Shown: piece by piece, positions 33,403 to 44,521 of the stretch
Layout of the letters: every line of letters starts with the position of its first letter
How positions within the stretch are numbered: the stretch's first letter is position 1
NCBI RefSeq assembly: GCF_050624435.1
Contig: NC_134540.1
Coordinates: 106,359,739-106,423,738, forward strand
Source of the DNA: Tenrec ecaudatus
Taxonomy: Eukaryota > Chordata > Mammalia > Afrosoricida > Tenrecidae
Length of the DNA: 64,000 bases
Direction: 5' to 3'
The notes under the pieces: generated by a model
What the model saw: the letters and a program-made list of their open reading frames with translations, nothing else
What the model was told of the DNA's origin: nothing
Databases searched by the model: none
Position numbers and translations under genes: made by a program

Positions 33403-34145
33403 CAGGATTTCCAAGCAGTTCTGTCAGAGCCCACGAAGCCAAACTGGAACAGATGGGGAGAATGATGGGTCAGTACCCTGACAGAGGAGACTGAGAAGAG
33501 ACCGAGGGAGCCCTCTTGGGTGCCTGATGTGAGGAGTTGGGTGATTGATGGGCCGGCCTCCTAACAGTGACTCACGTTTTAAGTGACGGGCTGGCTGCCG
33601 TCTTGGAGATGGCGCTGCAGGGTCAGACTGCTCAGAGCCAGGGCCAGTGGGCAGAAGGTTTGGTTGCTATGCAACCTACATTGCTGCCCTTCTTTCTGAG
33701 AGGGAAGTACGTTTCCAGCAGGGCTTTGGCCTGTAATTTTTCCTGTTTCGGTTATTGTTCCAGTTCACCCACTCTTTACACATTTGAGTCGGTTCCAGTT
33801 TCGTCTCTTGATTTAACGGTGGGAAAGCAGCGTGCGCAGGTCTGGAAACCCTCCACCCTCCGCCTCCTTTAGGATGGTGCTGATTGGTGGGGTTTCTCAT
33901 CCTGGACCCATCCCGTGGCAAGGTGGATTGACGGGCCTGCACATCCGGGTGGACACGGGGCACCAAGTCTTGTGACCAACCATTCTTCAAGGTTTAGGAG
34001 AGCTGAGACCTTTGTGAGGTGGGCCCTTCATAACTGAGCCTGGTATATCATCCAAGTACCAATAGATGTTAAGTACGGACCTCCCTCTTCAAAGCCATCA
34101 GCTGCTCCTTAGGACCATCAAAAGTTACAGTCTAGAGGAAAAGAA
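33403..34145. other. STK24: Intronic stretch without identified gene
   Basis: Nothing recognisable. Confidence 0.4.
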
Positions 34146-34280
34146 ACATTTCTTACCTGGAGAGCAAATGCTTTGAGAATGATGAGGGCATTGAATGTAC
34201 AGATGTGCCTCACACAGTTGATGCATGTATGGATTGTGATAAGAGTTGTGTGAGCCCCTAATAAAACATTTAAAACAAAA
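34146..34280 (+). mobile_element. L1 3' end, short (sense)
   Basis: 'gagcaaatgctttgagaatg', 'atgtatggattgtgataaga', 'gtgagcccctaataaaacat' and an A-rich tail: a very short 5'-truncated L1. Confidence 0.88.
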
Positions 34281-34383
34281 AACACCAGGAGGGGAAACAA
34301 AAAAAGGAATTATATATGAAGGAAGATTTGATGAAGACCCTGGAGCAGTCTGTCGAAAGTTCATTATGAACTTGGCTAGCCAA

Positions 34384-34500
34384 CAAGGAGTCCTAGTGGC
34401 ACTGCGCTTAAGTGCTTTGCTGCCAACAGAAATGTCCGCAGACTAGATGAGGGATCTCTTCTGAAGGTTATGACCTTGGAGATGCCATAGGACAGGTCTG
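34384..34500 (+). mobile_element. AfroSINE (sense, diverged)
   Basis: 'aaggagtcctagtggcactg' and 'cttgctgccaacagaaatgt'-like head, then 'gatgccataggacaggtctg'. Confidence 0.65.
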
Positions 34501-35554
34501 CTTGGCCCTGAAGGTTCTCTGTGATCTGTAACCTACACACCACAAGGTTTCTCTCCAACAGTAGGAGAGCAGTGCAGCTGAGTGACAGGGAGTTGAAGGG
34601 AATGATAGAATGTTTGCTCTGTGAAAAAAAGCAGGATTCATGCTTCTAGTCAACTATGACGGCAGCTAGGTGATGCACACACACGCGGGACCCGTCCTGG
34701 AAACTAATGAAAATCAGTGGAAGCAGTGCTTGGGTGATCCTATTGACAAAATTACTTAGTCTCTCCAAAGTGTTGAGTTCAGTTCAGGGCAGCTTCCCTG
34801 TTCTGTTAATTAAACTTTGGGACATTAAAACAGGCTTCGGCAAATGACTGGGTAGAAAATATTGTTCTATTCACTTTGTTCCCAGCCTACATTAAAAAAA
34901 ATTACGTAGTCTCTTAATAGTTGTGCAATGTAAACATCCTACAAAGTTGGTTTTAAGTGGGGAAGGGACTTTGAAATTTTGTTCAGGTGGTTTAATTTTA
35001 GTTCTGTCATCTGTGAGAGGCATGATGCTGTATATATCTGGGGGGCGGGATCCTAGAGATGACAACTTACACAACTTGGAAGGTCCAGTTAGAGCTCTTA
35101 TTATATTAAAATTTTAGCCAGAGGTAATGTTAGTAATTAAAGTGAGCTGGTTTGTTTTGGGGAAAGTTCTATTCTGTAGAGAGCAGTGGGCATTAAGCTT
35201 CTATGGGACACAGGATTTCCGTGGGTGTTCACTGGAATAACGAGGATCTAAACACATTTCATTTTGGTTCTAGTGAAATATTTTTCTGTGTATACACACC
35301 ATTTTTCAGTTACCAAATTCTTTAGCTTCTGACTAATCCCAGAGTAGTTTCTCATGGCAGCGCAGGGCAGGGCCTGGGGTGCCCTCGGCCGATCGATCAC
35401 CATGAAAGCGGCGTGCATTTAGGGCTCTCCACGTACCTGTGGCTGAAATGGTGTCTGAGAAGTAAGTGACGCTTGGCAGCCGGCCAAGACACAGACGTGG
35501 GAAGATTCTAGTGGAGGCATTTCTGCCCAGTGCCTTTCAGTCTTGCCCCTACAG
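34501..35554. other. STK24: Intronic stretch, repeat-poor
   Basis: About 1 kb with no clear repeat, ending in the pyrimidine-rich acceptor of the exon-like segment at 35555. Confidence 0.45.
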
Positions 35555-35608
35555 ATCATTCTGGAAGTTGATAAGTTTAAAAATGAAGTGGATATGCTGA
35601 GGATGAAG
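35555..35608 (+). other. Exon-like segment (candidate cassette exon, unidentified)
   Basis: Fifty-four bases sit between a pyrimidine-rich acceptor ending CCCCTACAG (35546-35554) and a consensus donor AAG|GTAAGG (35609). Only one frame is open, and it is phase 0 at both ends: IILEVDKFKNEVDMLRMK, a charged amphipathic-looking peptide. The other two frames hit stops. Both STK24 first exons also end in phase 0, so inclusion would keep the kinase frame. It lies in a non-repeat island just before an AfroSINE at about 35630. I do not recognise the peptide, and chance splice-like segments are common in 60 kb of intron. Confidence 0.3.
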
Positions 35609-35629
35609 GTAAGGTTTCTTCTGTTTCTA

Positions 35630-35720
35630 AATAAAACACTGCCATCAAGTTGATGCCGACTTTCAGTGACCCTATAGGACAGAGTAGAACTGCCCTGTGG
35701 GTTTCCGAGACTATAACTCC
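35630..35720 (-). mobile_element. AfroSINE, tail part of a split copy (antisense)
   Basis: 'cactgccatcaagttgatgc', 'tgaccctataggacagagta' and 'gtttccgagactataactcc'. Its head part appears at 35911-35992 after a second SINE. Confidence 0.88.
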
Positions 35721-35905
35721 TGAGGAGCCCGGATGGCGCAGTGGTTATGACTTGGGCTGCTAACCACTAGGGCAGCAGTTCAAAACCACCAGACAGGGCT
35801 TTCTACACCCACAGTTATGATCTCGGAAACCCATAGGAGCAGTTTTGCCCTGTCTTCAAGGGTGGCCATGAGTTGGAATTGACGTAATGATTGAGTTTGG
35901 TTTGA
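35721..35905 (+). mobile_element. AfroSINE inserted in another AfroSINE (sense)
   Basis: Complete and well kept: 'gagcccggatggcgcagtgg', 'ttgggctgctaaccactagg', 'gatctcggaaacccatagga' and 'ggccatgagttggaattgac'. It lies head-on inside a minus-strand AfroSINE. Confidence 0.92.
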
Positions 35906-35910
35906 TTTTT

Positions 35911-35992
35911 GGATCTCTCTCTGGTTTCAAACTGCTGACTTTTCAGTTAGCAGCCCAACGTGCAACCACCGTGCGGCCAGGGCTCCTAGATC
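35911..35992 (-). mobile_element. AfroSINE, head part of the split copy (antisense)
   Basis: 'tctggtttcaaactgctgac', 'cagttagcagcccaacgtgc' and 'gtgcggccagggctcct' complete the copy starting at 35630. Confidence 0.88.
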
Positions 35993-36295
35993 CTCTTTTA
36001 CTTTTCCCCCTCTCCTTCCCTGACCCATGATTTCCGGTCTCCTCTGAATCAAGTGGAAGAACCTCTCTCTCGCTCTCTCCTCCCTCTTTCCCTCCAACTT
36101 GTGTGTTTACATTCTTACAGGTCCCCGGCTCCTGTGAAGCCGACCCCACCTAGCTGTGCCTGGTTGTCGGCTTCTCGTCTTCTTGACCTTGGGTTGTTAC
36201 CCAAGGTCTCAGTCTTTTTCATAATTACGGTTGTGTTCCTGCCCTCCGCAGCTTAATGTAAGCATTCTTTTAAGTGTTCACTTTAGTAAGTTTTT

Positions 36296-36395
36296 TTTTA
36301 ATCTTGCCGGTTGTATTGACATACAACTTATATATCATTAGCTTTATAATAAGTTTTCACTTACTTACAACCCTACAGATGACTAATTATAAAAA
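36296..36395 (-). mobile_element. Old L1 3'-end fragment (antisense, tentative)
   Basis: 'gttgtattgacatacaactt' and 'cagatgactaattataaaaa' resemble old L1 3'-end sequence. It is short. Confidence 0.35.
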
Positions 36396-36552
36396 CAAGC
36401 AGGAGGACAGAATTAGATGATTTTATTTCCCGTGGGAAACTGATGCTGAGCGCAAGGATCCGGTGGCTGCCTTAAATGCAAAGAATTGTTACTCTCTTAC
36501 CCTCCGGAACCTAGGCGGGGAAGGCTTGGGCATTCCATTAGACTCTCTCCTA

Positions 36553-36568
36553 CCCCCCCCCCCCCCCC
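36553..36568. repeat. Poly(C) run of 16
   Basis: Uninterrupted C from 36553 to 36568. Confidence 0.95.
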
Positions 36569-36902
36569 AGCAATTCCATCAGGAAATGAAGACCCCTCAG
36601 CCCGTCCAATTTCTGCCAGCCCGTAAGTGCTTTTTATGTTCCGGAGGAGACAGTCCTAAACCAGTGCCGATGTATTGAAATGTCTGTTATGTGTAGTGCA
36701 CCGTGCTGGAGCCTGGGGAAAATGGCTAAGACACACCTACTGTCCTTAAATGAGCTTGCAGCCATGACTGGGCTGACATTCGGACAAACAAATAGAGGGG
36801 ACAGGGGGATGTTGACCAGAGAGAGAACAAAGTGCACGGAAGAAATGCCCCCCCTCCAGGGGTGGTAGTGGTGCGCATTTGAGCGGTTGGTTTGAGCAGT
36901 TC

Positions 36903-37095
36903 TTTAAGGAGCTGTGAAGGCATAGTGGTTACCCATTGGGTTGCTTACCGCAAGGTCAGCTTTAGGAAACCACCCACTGGCTCGGGGGAGAAAGGTGAGG
37001 CTGCCTGTGCCAGTAAACATTCGCTGCCTAGGAAACCTGTACGTGCCACGGTCACTGTGATGGCAGCAGATTTGGGGTGTGCCAATGAGTGTTTT
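36903..37095 (+). mobile_element. AfroSINE (sense)
   Basis: 'gcatagtggttacccattgg', 'gttgcttaccgcaaggtcag' and 'ctaggaaacctgtacgtgcc'; worn tail. Confidence 0.82.
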
Positions 37096-37949
37096 TACCC
37101 TTGAACTAAGAATAATTACACACACACGCACACACTTCTCCAGGACGGGTCCTCTGTGTGTGAATCCTTCTTCCCCGCAGAGTGCTGGGTCTGTGAGCCT
37201 CTGATGCGGCACAGGACTAAGGAAGAGCAGGTGGCGGCCAGCAGTGGCACTGGTGGATTGACTTGAACAAGAGGAAGGGTGATAGGAAAGAGGCTGCTCC
37301 TGTAAGAAAAAGGTAGGGAGAAGAAGAGACTCGAGCTTCTTCAGAGGGACATGACTTAACGGTGCTAATGATGTGTGAGCTGGGGTGGAAATTCCTCTTG
37401 GGGAGGATTGAATTCAGCAGTCAGGTGGGGAATCTGCAGCACCACACCTCAACCCACCTGGAAAGACACCTTGCCAATGAGTTAATTGAGTGTGGATTCC
37501 TTGCCTGAATAAATGTGATTCCTGTAGAAAAGTCAAGATCTCCTGGTTAAAGAGCTGTGAAGAGAGAGGGATAGCGACTTAACCATCCTTACCTACTCTA
37601 CTTCACATCACGCTTAGGCCAGCAGGGACCCGTGAGTGGTCTCATCGGGGGGCTCACGAAGGAACTGCTATAAGCCAGTTGGTGATAGTGGTGTACTTTA
37701 CAGGTCAGAGAAAAGAAGGCCCCGTGTCTGAACCCCTTGTGTTTCAGTGTCCCACAGGATGTCAGGGGTCCCGGAGTGGCATCGCCATGAAGTGTGTGAG
37801 CAAACCTCACGCACCTGACCAGGTGTCGGAGCCCGGTCTCGCTGTGTGTGTGTGTTTTGGTGGTTATCACTGCAGGGCTTCAGCACTCCATGGCTGACCT
37901 ACCAATAGCTCTGCCCGAGGTAGCCTTCATTCCCTCAAGATTTTATGGG
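37096..37949. other. STK24: Intronic stretch without identified gene
   Basis: Contains a short degenerate CA run (37117-37136). Nothing else recognisable. Confidence 0.4.
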
Positions 37950-38130
37950 GCCGTTCTGCTGCGGATTATGCATGGTGCCGCTACTCACAAGGTCAGCCAC
38001 TTGAGACCCCAGTCCTTCTGGGAGAGAGACTCTGCTTTCTGTTCCGTAAAGAGTTACAGTCTCAGAAGCCTGCAAGGGTAGCTCTGCTTTGTCTGCTGTG
38101 AGTCAGAATAACTCCAGGGCGGTCAGTTTT
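37950..38130 (+). mobile_element. AfroSINE (sense)
   Basis: 'gccgctactcacaaggtcag', 'gagttacagtctcagaagcc' and 'gctgtgagtcagaataactc'. Confidence 0.78.
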
Positions 38131-38464
38131 TGAGTTTGAATCAGAATCAACTTGCTGACAACACGTTTGTTATTTTTTGGGTTTAAAGGCTTAACACGAG
38201 GGATACAGATTCATACCGAAGGCCACAGGGTAGATTGAATGCGTCCTCCTTTTTTCATGGGGAACAATGTGGCACGAGGGAGGATCTTGACGTGGATACG
38301 AGGTCAGTGGTCAGTGTACGGTTTGAGGATCAACTTGGATGGGTCATCGGCATGGTGTCTCCTCTGGCGTCATTTGTCGGCGTTTGCTGTGTGCCCGCAT
38401 GCAGCTGGCGCCCCGGTGCTTGTGACTTGGGGAAATGAAACTAAGGCTTCGGGTCAAACTGGAA

Positions 38465-38597
38465 TAGGAATATGGGGATATTTATTATGTGCTCCTTTCT
38501 GATTAATTACCTTGCCTAATACTCGGGGAGATTAGGTGGAGATGGATTTGAACCCGTGTATCTGGCTGCAGACTACAAAGCACTACACTTGCTAGGA
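38465..38597 (+). mobile_element. MIR fragment (sense, tentative)
   Basis: 'tggatttgaacccgtgtatc', 'tggctgcagactacaaagca' follow the MIR order 'gatttgaaccca… ctgactccaaagc'. Confidence 0.5.
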
Positions 38598-38774
38598 TCT
38601 CCAGTGGCTGGCTGCCTGGAGCGGAGCGGAGCACAGGGCGGGGCTGGTTCTCAGTTGGGTTTCCCGGGAGGAGGCGGCTTGGTGATCACCCACCGGGAGG
38701 CTCAGCAGCAGGCAGTGCTGTGTGCTTCTGAGAGATGCGGGACGTTTGCATTAGCTGCCTTTCTCCAGAGCGGA

Positions 38775-39125
38775 CAGCCGAGTCCTTTCTCGTTGTCTGC
38801 ACCGAGTCTGGAAGCTCTGCTGGAACCCGTTCACTCAGTGACCCCCGTGGACGTCGCTCCCAGCATCACAGCGACACGCAAGGCTCCACAGTCGACAAAC
38901 CGACAAGCGTGGCCGGGCCTCGGCCCACATGCTGAGGACATGTTGTCAGGAGAGGCCAGCCCGTGGAGGACCTTATGCTTAGTAAAGTGGAGGGGCAGCG
39001 AGAAGACCCTCAAGGAGCTGGTTAACACCATGCTGCCTCGGTGAGCGCGAGCCGAGCAGCCGTTGTGCGGCTGGTGCGTGAGCTATGGCTGCAGTGGGTT
39101 GGATCTGGCTTGATGACACCCAACA
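38775..39125 (+). mobile_element. RTE-related composite element (sense)
   Basis: A first part 'gtctggaagctctgctggaa', 'ctcccagcatcacagcgaca' and 'cgacaaaccgacaagcgtgg', then the RTE 3' region 'gaggacatgttgtcaggaga', 'gtaaagtggaggggcagcga'. The frame is broken throughout. Confidence 0.75.
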
Positions 39126-39254
39126 GCCATACTGCGCATGGATGAGAACTGCCGCCTAAGATTATTTGCTTGGATAGGTGATTGACTCTGGATTACTAAT
39201 GTACAGAAAGGTTCTTGGATGTGGTATATTTTCTCCATTTGTTCTGCAAACAGC

Positions 39255-39345
39255 TAAAGTCTCTGAAACTTTGGGGGCAGTTATACCCTTTTCTATAGGC
39301 TCCCAATGAGTCAACATTGATTAGATTTCAGCGAGTTTGGCTTTT
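39255..39345 (+). mobile_element. AfroSINE tail (sense)
   Basis: 'aaagtctctgaaactttggg' and 'caatgagtcaacattgatta' are the 3' third only. Confidence 0.65.
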
Positions 39346-40167
39346 GTTTGGGTCTGTTGGTCAGAAAGAACTGGTGATACTCTGGTCAAGGTGACCGGGT
39401 TAAATGGCAGAGAAGAATTAGGAGTTTTTGCAAGGAAACGCTGCACCCAACCCTTCATCGGATATGTGAATTATTCTCCATGAAGTGGACCCACCGCCAC
39501 TGCGTCCTCAGACCTGGGGCACTCTCGCGAGCCCCTGGGCGCTGCTGTAGTTGTGTGGAAACGAGGGAACAAATGCAATTGAGAGGGCTGTCTCTCCAAC
39601 GGAATTATTTCATTTATTGTAAGTTATTTCTGCTCTCTTGCTCTTCAGTGAAACAGAGGAATGACAGAGATTGAATTAGCTTCCTTAGGAACTCTCTGAT
39701 TGCTAATGCCTCTATAATTTCCCATTTGTTTTTTTATCTTCAGAGGGGGAAATTAAATGGGCTTAAAAACCAATTAAAAATCTTTTTTTGTTGATTGGTC
39801 CACCTTATGGGAAGAATTGTTTAAAAAGTAATGTGGCCACCGCAGGGTCTGGTGCAATATAATTCAGGATGTTTGAGGCAGGAGAACGCTTGTTTTGCTG
39901 TGTCCAGATTTGTTTAGGGGAGTAGATTAGAGATGTGATCACCAACCTTGAGCCACTAAGGTGGTTTCTTTGATCCAAGGGGTCTGGATCATAGATTTAA
40001 AATCTTCTTTTTGATCACTTAGAGTATGTTTGTATTTATGTGTGTCAGTAAAAATGGAAACACAACCTCTGGTTTCTTAGTATCATATTGTAAAGTGGGC
40101 TCCTTATTAACAATGGGGGTTAGTGCAGAAAACTTAAAGAAGACAGTAAAGGCTACCCAGCTCCAAG
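39346..40167. other. STK24: Intronic stretch, repeat-poor
   Basis: No clear repeat or exon. The A+T-rich part 39690-40110 is non-repetitive to the eye. Confidence 0.45.
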
Positions 40168-40375
40168 GTGACTCTAAAACTCAGTGCCATTGAGTTGATT
40201 CTGGCTCACAGTGACCTTACAGGGCAGAATAGAGCTGTCCCTTTGGGTTTCCAGGAGTGTAACTTGTTACAGGAATAGAAAGCCTCACCTTTCTCTCATG
40301 GAGCGACTGGTGGCCTTGAATCACTGACCTTGCAGCTAGCAGCCCAATGTGTAAGCACTATGCCAGTTCTTTCAC
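40168..40375 (-). mobile_element. AfroSINE, full length (antisense)
   Basis: 'aactcagtgccattgagttg', 'accttacagggcagaataga', 'gcgactggtggccttgaatc' and 'gcagctagcagcccaatgtg'. Confidence 0.92.
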
Positions 40376-40737
40376 TTCCAGGGTAATGACTGTGAGTGTG
40401 TAGGTGTGAGATCCGTATGTCTGTTTTCTATCCAGAATGTGAACACTCTAGATGTACTACTGTCCTGCGGTGTGCTTTTCCCTATTGAACTTCATAAGGC
40501 ACAGCTTCACACCAGTCAAGTACAGTTTGATTTGTAGTTGACTGCTTGGCATTCCATCGGATGACTGCAGGATAATTTCTCTTAATTGTACACTGATGTC
40601 TGCATCGGTAGTTTGCAGCTTTAAAAAAAAGTGAAGTTTTCCATGAATATATGAATCTTTTCACTTGCCTAATTATTTCCTTAGGGTAAACATATAGAAG
40701 CAGGATTTTATTTTCTCATCTGTAAATTTTTTGAATT

Positions 40738-42215
40738 AAATCATTTTATTGGGGGCTTATCACAAAACATACATACCTCCATTGTGTCAAGCACATTTGT
40801 ACATTTGTTGCCATCATCATTCTCGAAACATTAGCTTTCTACTTGAGCCCTTGGTATCAGCTCCTCATTTTCCCCCTCCCTTCCTCCTCATTCCCCCCTC
40901 CCTCATGAATACTTGATAATTTAGAAATTATTATTTTGTCCTGTCTTACACTGTCCAACGTCTCCCTTCACCCACTTTTCTGTTGTACATCCCCCAGGGA
41001 GGAGGTTATATGTAGATCCTTGTAATCTGTTCTCCCTTTTTACTCCGCCTTCCCTCCACCCTCCCAGTATCGCCACTCCCCACTGGCCCTGAAGGGATCA
41101 CCTGTCCTGGATTCCCTGTGTTTCCATTTCCTATCTGTACCAGTGTACATCTTCTGGTCTAGCCAGATTTCTAAGGTAGAATTGGGATGATAGTGGGGGT
41201 GGGGGGGTTGGCAGGGAAGGAAGCATTTTAAGAACTAGAGCAAGGGTCCTCAAACTTTTTTAACAGGGGGCCAGTTCACTGTCCCTCAGACTCATTGGAG
41301 GGCTGGACTGTAGTTTAAAAAAAACTATGAACAAATTCCTATGCATGCTGCACATATCTTATTTTGAAATAAAAAATAAAACAGGGCAAAAACACCCGGC
41401 AGACTTCATGTGGCCCATGGGCTGTAGTTTGAGGACCCCTGAACTAGAGGAAAGTTGTATGTTTCATTGTTGCTATACTGCACCCTGATTGGCTCATCTC
41501 CTCACCATGACCCTTCTGTAAGGGGCTGTCCAGTTGCCCACAGATGGGCTTTGGGTCCCCAATCTGCACTTCCCCTCATTCACAGTGATATGATTTTTTT
41601 TTTTGTTCTTTGATGCCTGATACCAGATCCCTTTGACACCTTGTGATCTCACAGGCTGGTGTGCTTCTTCCAACTATCATGTTCAGCCTTCATTTGGGTT
41701 TCAGTAATTCCTCTCGGTTACATTGCCCTTGATCAATCCCTAGCAGGCCTCTTACACCCTCCTTGCCACTGATTTTGGATCACTTGTTGTTCCCTCTTCC
41801 CCTGGATTGGTTAACACCACTTCCTTTCCCCGACCAATCTCTCTCCCATGCCCCTCTTCCCCCATCTATCAGTCCAGTTGTTTTCTCTTCCTGGTTGTTT
41901 ATCCAGCCTGTGTTATCTAGATAGACCTGCAGAGATAATAATATGCTCATAAAACAAGACAGAGCAAAAAAAAGCGACAAAAGAAAACAAAACAACAAAA
42001 CAATGCCCCACCCCAACCCCCCAAAAATGCCTGTAAATAGTTCCAGGTCTGTTTGTTGGCCTTTAGGAGCGTTTTCCGGTTGAGTCTGATGGGGTGCCAT
42101 GCGCTGGCCCCAAAGTCTATTTTTGGAACTCCATGGGGACTTCCTTGCTCTGCTCCCTTTGGTGTTCTGTTGCACTCCCTTAGTGTTTTGCTTCGGTGTG
42201 GTGGGCTGTAATTTT
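40738..42215 (-). mobile_element. L1, long 3' UTR (antisense) interrupted by a hAT element
   Basis: It begins 'aaatcattttattgggggct', 'gtgtcaagcacatttgtaca' and continues about 1.3 kb. It is broken at 41240 by a hAT element and resumes with 'gaggaaagttgtatgtttca'. The last third (41760-42215), with its A-rich 41960-42000 patch, is probably still 3' UTR. Confidence 0.8.
41241..41441 (+). mobile_element. hAT non-autonomous transposon, 201 bp, with perfect target duplication
   Basis: Left end CAAGGGTCCTCAAACTTTTT; right end AGTTTGAGGACCCCTG is its inverse with one mismatch. Identical 8-base flanks AACTAGAG (41233-41240, 41442-41449) mark hAT integration into the L1 3' UTR. It differs in sequence from the SPIN-like elements. 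The centre is A-rich and non-coding. Confidence 0.93.
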
Positions 42216-42221
42216 TTTTAA

Positions 42222-42740
42222 AAGATAATTTTATTGGGGGTTCCTGCAACTCTTTTAACAATCCATACATCAATTGTATCAAGCATATTTGTGCACATGT
42301 TGCTATCATTACTTTCTAAACATTTTCTATTTGAGCCCTTGGTATCAGCTCCACCCCCCTCTCATGACCCCTTGATAAATTATAATTTATTATTTTCATA
42401 TCTTACACCAACTACTGTCTCCTTCCTACCACGGTTTCTGTTATGTGTCAATCATTGCAATCGGTTCCTTCTTCCCTCCTCTCCACCTTACCCTCCTGGT
42501 ATCACTACTACCATTTCTAATCCTGAGGGGTCTATCTGTCCTGGATTATTACATGTGTCATGAGCTTTTACCTGTATCAGTGTAGATGCTCTGGTCTAGC
42601 CCAAAGTGAGAGACAGGACTGGGGTCATGAGAGTGGGGGGCCGAGGAAACCTCAAGCAACCAGAGGAATATCGTGTGTTTCATTGGTGCTATGCTGAGCC
42701 CTGTTTGACTCATCCCTTCCTTGTGACCCTTCTGTGAGGG
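42222..42740 (-). mobile_element. L1 3' UTR (antisense)
   Basis: 'gataattttattgggggttc', 'acaatccatacatcaattgt', 'cttggtatcagctccacccc' and 'gtttcattggtgctatgctg'. It lies directly beside the preceding L1. Confidence 0.88.
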
Positions 42741-42879
42741 GATGTCCCTAGAAGTGGGATATTTGCTGTTTCCTTATTTTCATGTGGAATCTCCTTTGCT
42801 TCCTTCTGTGTCTTGTCATCTCCTCTGCTCAATTGCATCTTTTCCTCTTCAATTTTATTGGGTGAGAGGATTGTCTCTT

Positions 42880-43072
42880 GTGAGGAAGGGGAGATGTAGT
42901 AGTGGTTATGCACCGCACTGTTACCCATGAGGGTTAGCATTTCCAAACCAAATGAGACTTTTTTTTTTTTAACTCTCGTATCAGAATTATAATCTCAAAA
43001 ACCCACGGGGCAAAACCCTATCCTATAGGGTGGGCGTGAGTCGGAATTGACTACATGGCTGTGAGTTTGAGG
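42880..43072 (+). mobile_element. AfroSINE (sense)
   Basis: 'gtagtagtggttatgcaccg', 'ataatctcaaaaacccacgg', 'cctatagggtgggcgtgagt' and 'cggaattgactacatggctg', with an internal T run at 42959-42971. Confidence 0.85.
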
Positions 43073-44345
43073 AGTGTTTCTTGTGCCGTTGTTCTCAGCA
43101 AGCTCTCTTCTGGCTGCTTTTAGTGGTGGCTTATTTTGCAGTGATTTTTTAAAAAACCCCTACATCTCCCCTTTTTGAGGCTTTTAAAAAAGGAATTCAG
43201 ATTTTCTTTCATTTCTTTGAGACTTGAGCAAAGAACTTATGTGAAATGCCCTGCCCCTTTCCCTTCGATTTCTAAAATCTCTCTTCTTTATCTTTTGTTT
43301 GTTTTCTTTCTTGCCACTGGGCTTGCATTGAATTGGGAGGTGAGGTGGTCCCAACCCCCCAGCTGTCCGTGAGAGACTGAGGAGACTGCCTGCTCCCTTA
43401 AAGCTTTAAGGACGCCCTCAGGGTAGTGTAGCCCTCCGCTGCCCTTGTCCAGTCTCTGTGAGGCCGCATCTGATGGCTGTGTAGGGCCTTGGTTAGGAGG
43501 TTAGGCTGTGTAGGGCTTTGGAGGTGGGCTGTCTGGCCCTGCTGCTCCATTATCCTCCTGCTAAGCTCACCTCAGCCTTTGCTGTTCCCTGAGCACCCAG
43601 GGCCCCTCTGTGTGGAGGCATCTGTTTTCTGCTCGCTCTCCCTCCCCCGGGCCCACGTTTCCCTGTGCTTGCCCGCTTGTCTGTGTTCCCTCTAGTTGGG
43701 GAGCAGAGGCTTCCTGGTCTCATTTTAGGAGATTTTTCTCTTTCATTCTTGAATGAAGTTCAGCGTGAAGTAGGAGTAGCTTAATCATCCTTTCTATTTG
43801 CTGCCTTTTGTTTATTTTTATTTTACATATTTATATTTCCATTTTCTGTCTTTGCTTGGGAGTCTTCATAGTTATTTTTAAGCTTGGGTTCCACATTTAT
43901 ATGTGACGGGCTCTAAATTTGAGCCAGTATTTTAAAACCTGCAAATTTATATTGTGCTACTCTTATTAAGCATTGGACCAAGAGGCAGTCACTAGTAAAA
44001 TGAAGCGTGTTTCTGTATAAAATGCGATAAATAGATGCGTGGATGGCTGAATCTACCAGTCTCTAATGGTAAATGGTTAGCGGCTTTGCTGGAAATCCTT
44101 GAAATATGTGCCAGTTACGCGTTTACGATAATCGACATTTTATTGGTTGTTGAGGCTGCGCACAGCGGCACATGCATCAGTTCAGCCATCTCTGCAGGCA
44201 CAGCTCAAGGACTTGGATCGCACCCTTCAAGTTGGGCAGGGATTCTCACCTTTCTCTTCCACAGCCTTCCTCTCACCAGATCTGACGTTTCCTAGTGCAT
44301 CCTCCCAGTGAGTTGCTGTGCTAGTGAGATCTATTGTTCTTAGGT
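43073..44345. other. STK24: Intronic stretch without identified gene
   Basis: No supportable exon. The part at 43740-44030 is A+T-rich and non-repetitive to the eye. Confidence 0.4.
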
Positions 44346-44515
44346 ACCATCAAGTTAGATCACTCTGTCGATTCAGACTCACAGCGCCCCTACAGGACAG
44401 GGTACAACTGCCCCTTTGGGTTTCCAAGGCAGTACATCTCCACGGGAGTAGATCTCTCTCCCGAGGAATGGCTGGTGAGTTTGAACTGGTGACCTTGTGG
44501 TGTGCAGCTCTGGGT
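44346..44515 (-). mobile_element. AfroSINE (antisense)
   Basis: 'cgattcagactcacagcgcc', 'cctacaggacagggtacaac', 'gtttccaaggcagtacatct' and 'ggctggtgagtttgaactgg'. Confidence 0.9.
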
Positions 44516-44521
44516 AGCCCA

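Noticed and set aside
41780-42309. 131- and 120-codon minus-strand frames
   Set aside because: They lie in L1 3' UTR sequence, overlap each other in different frames and show no protein motif.
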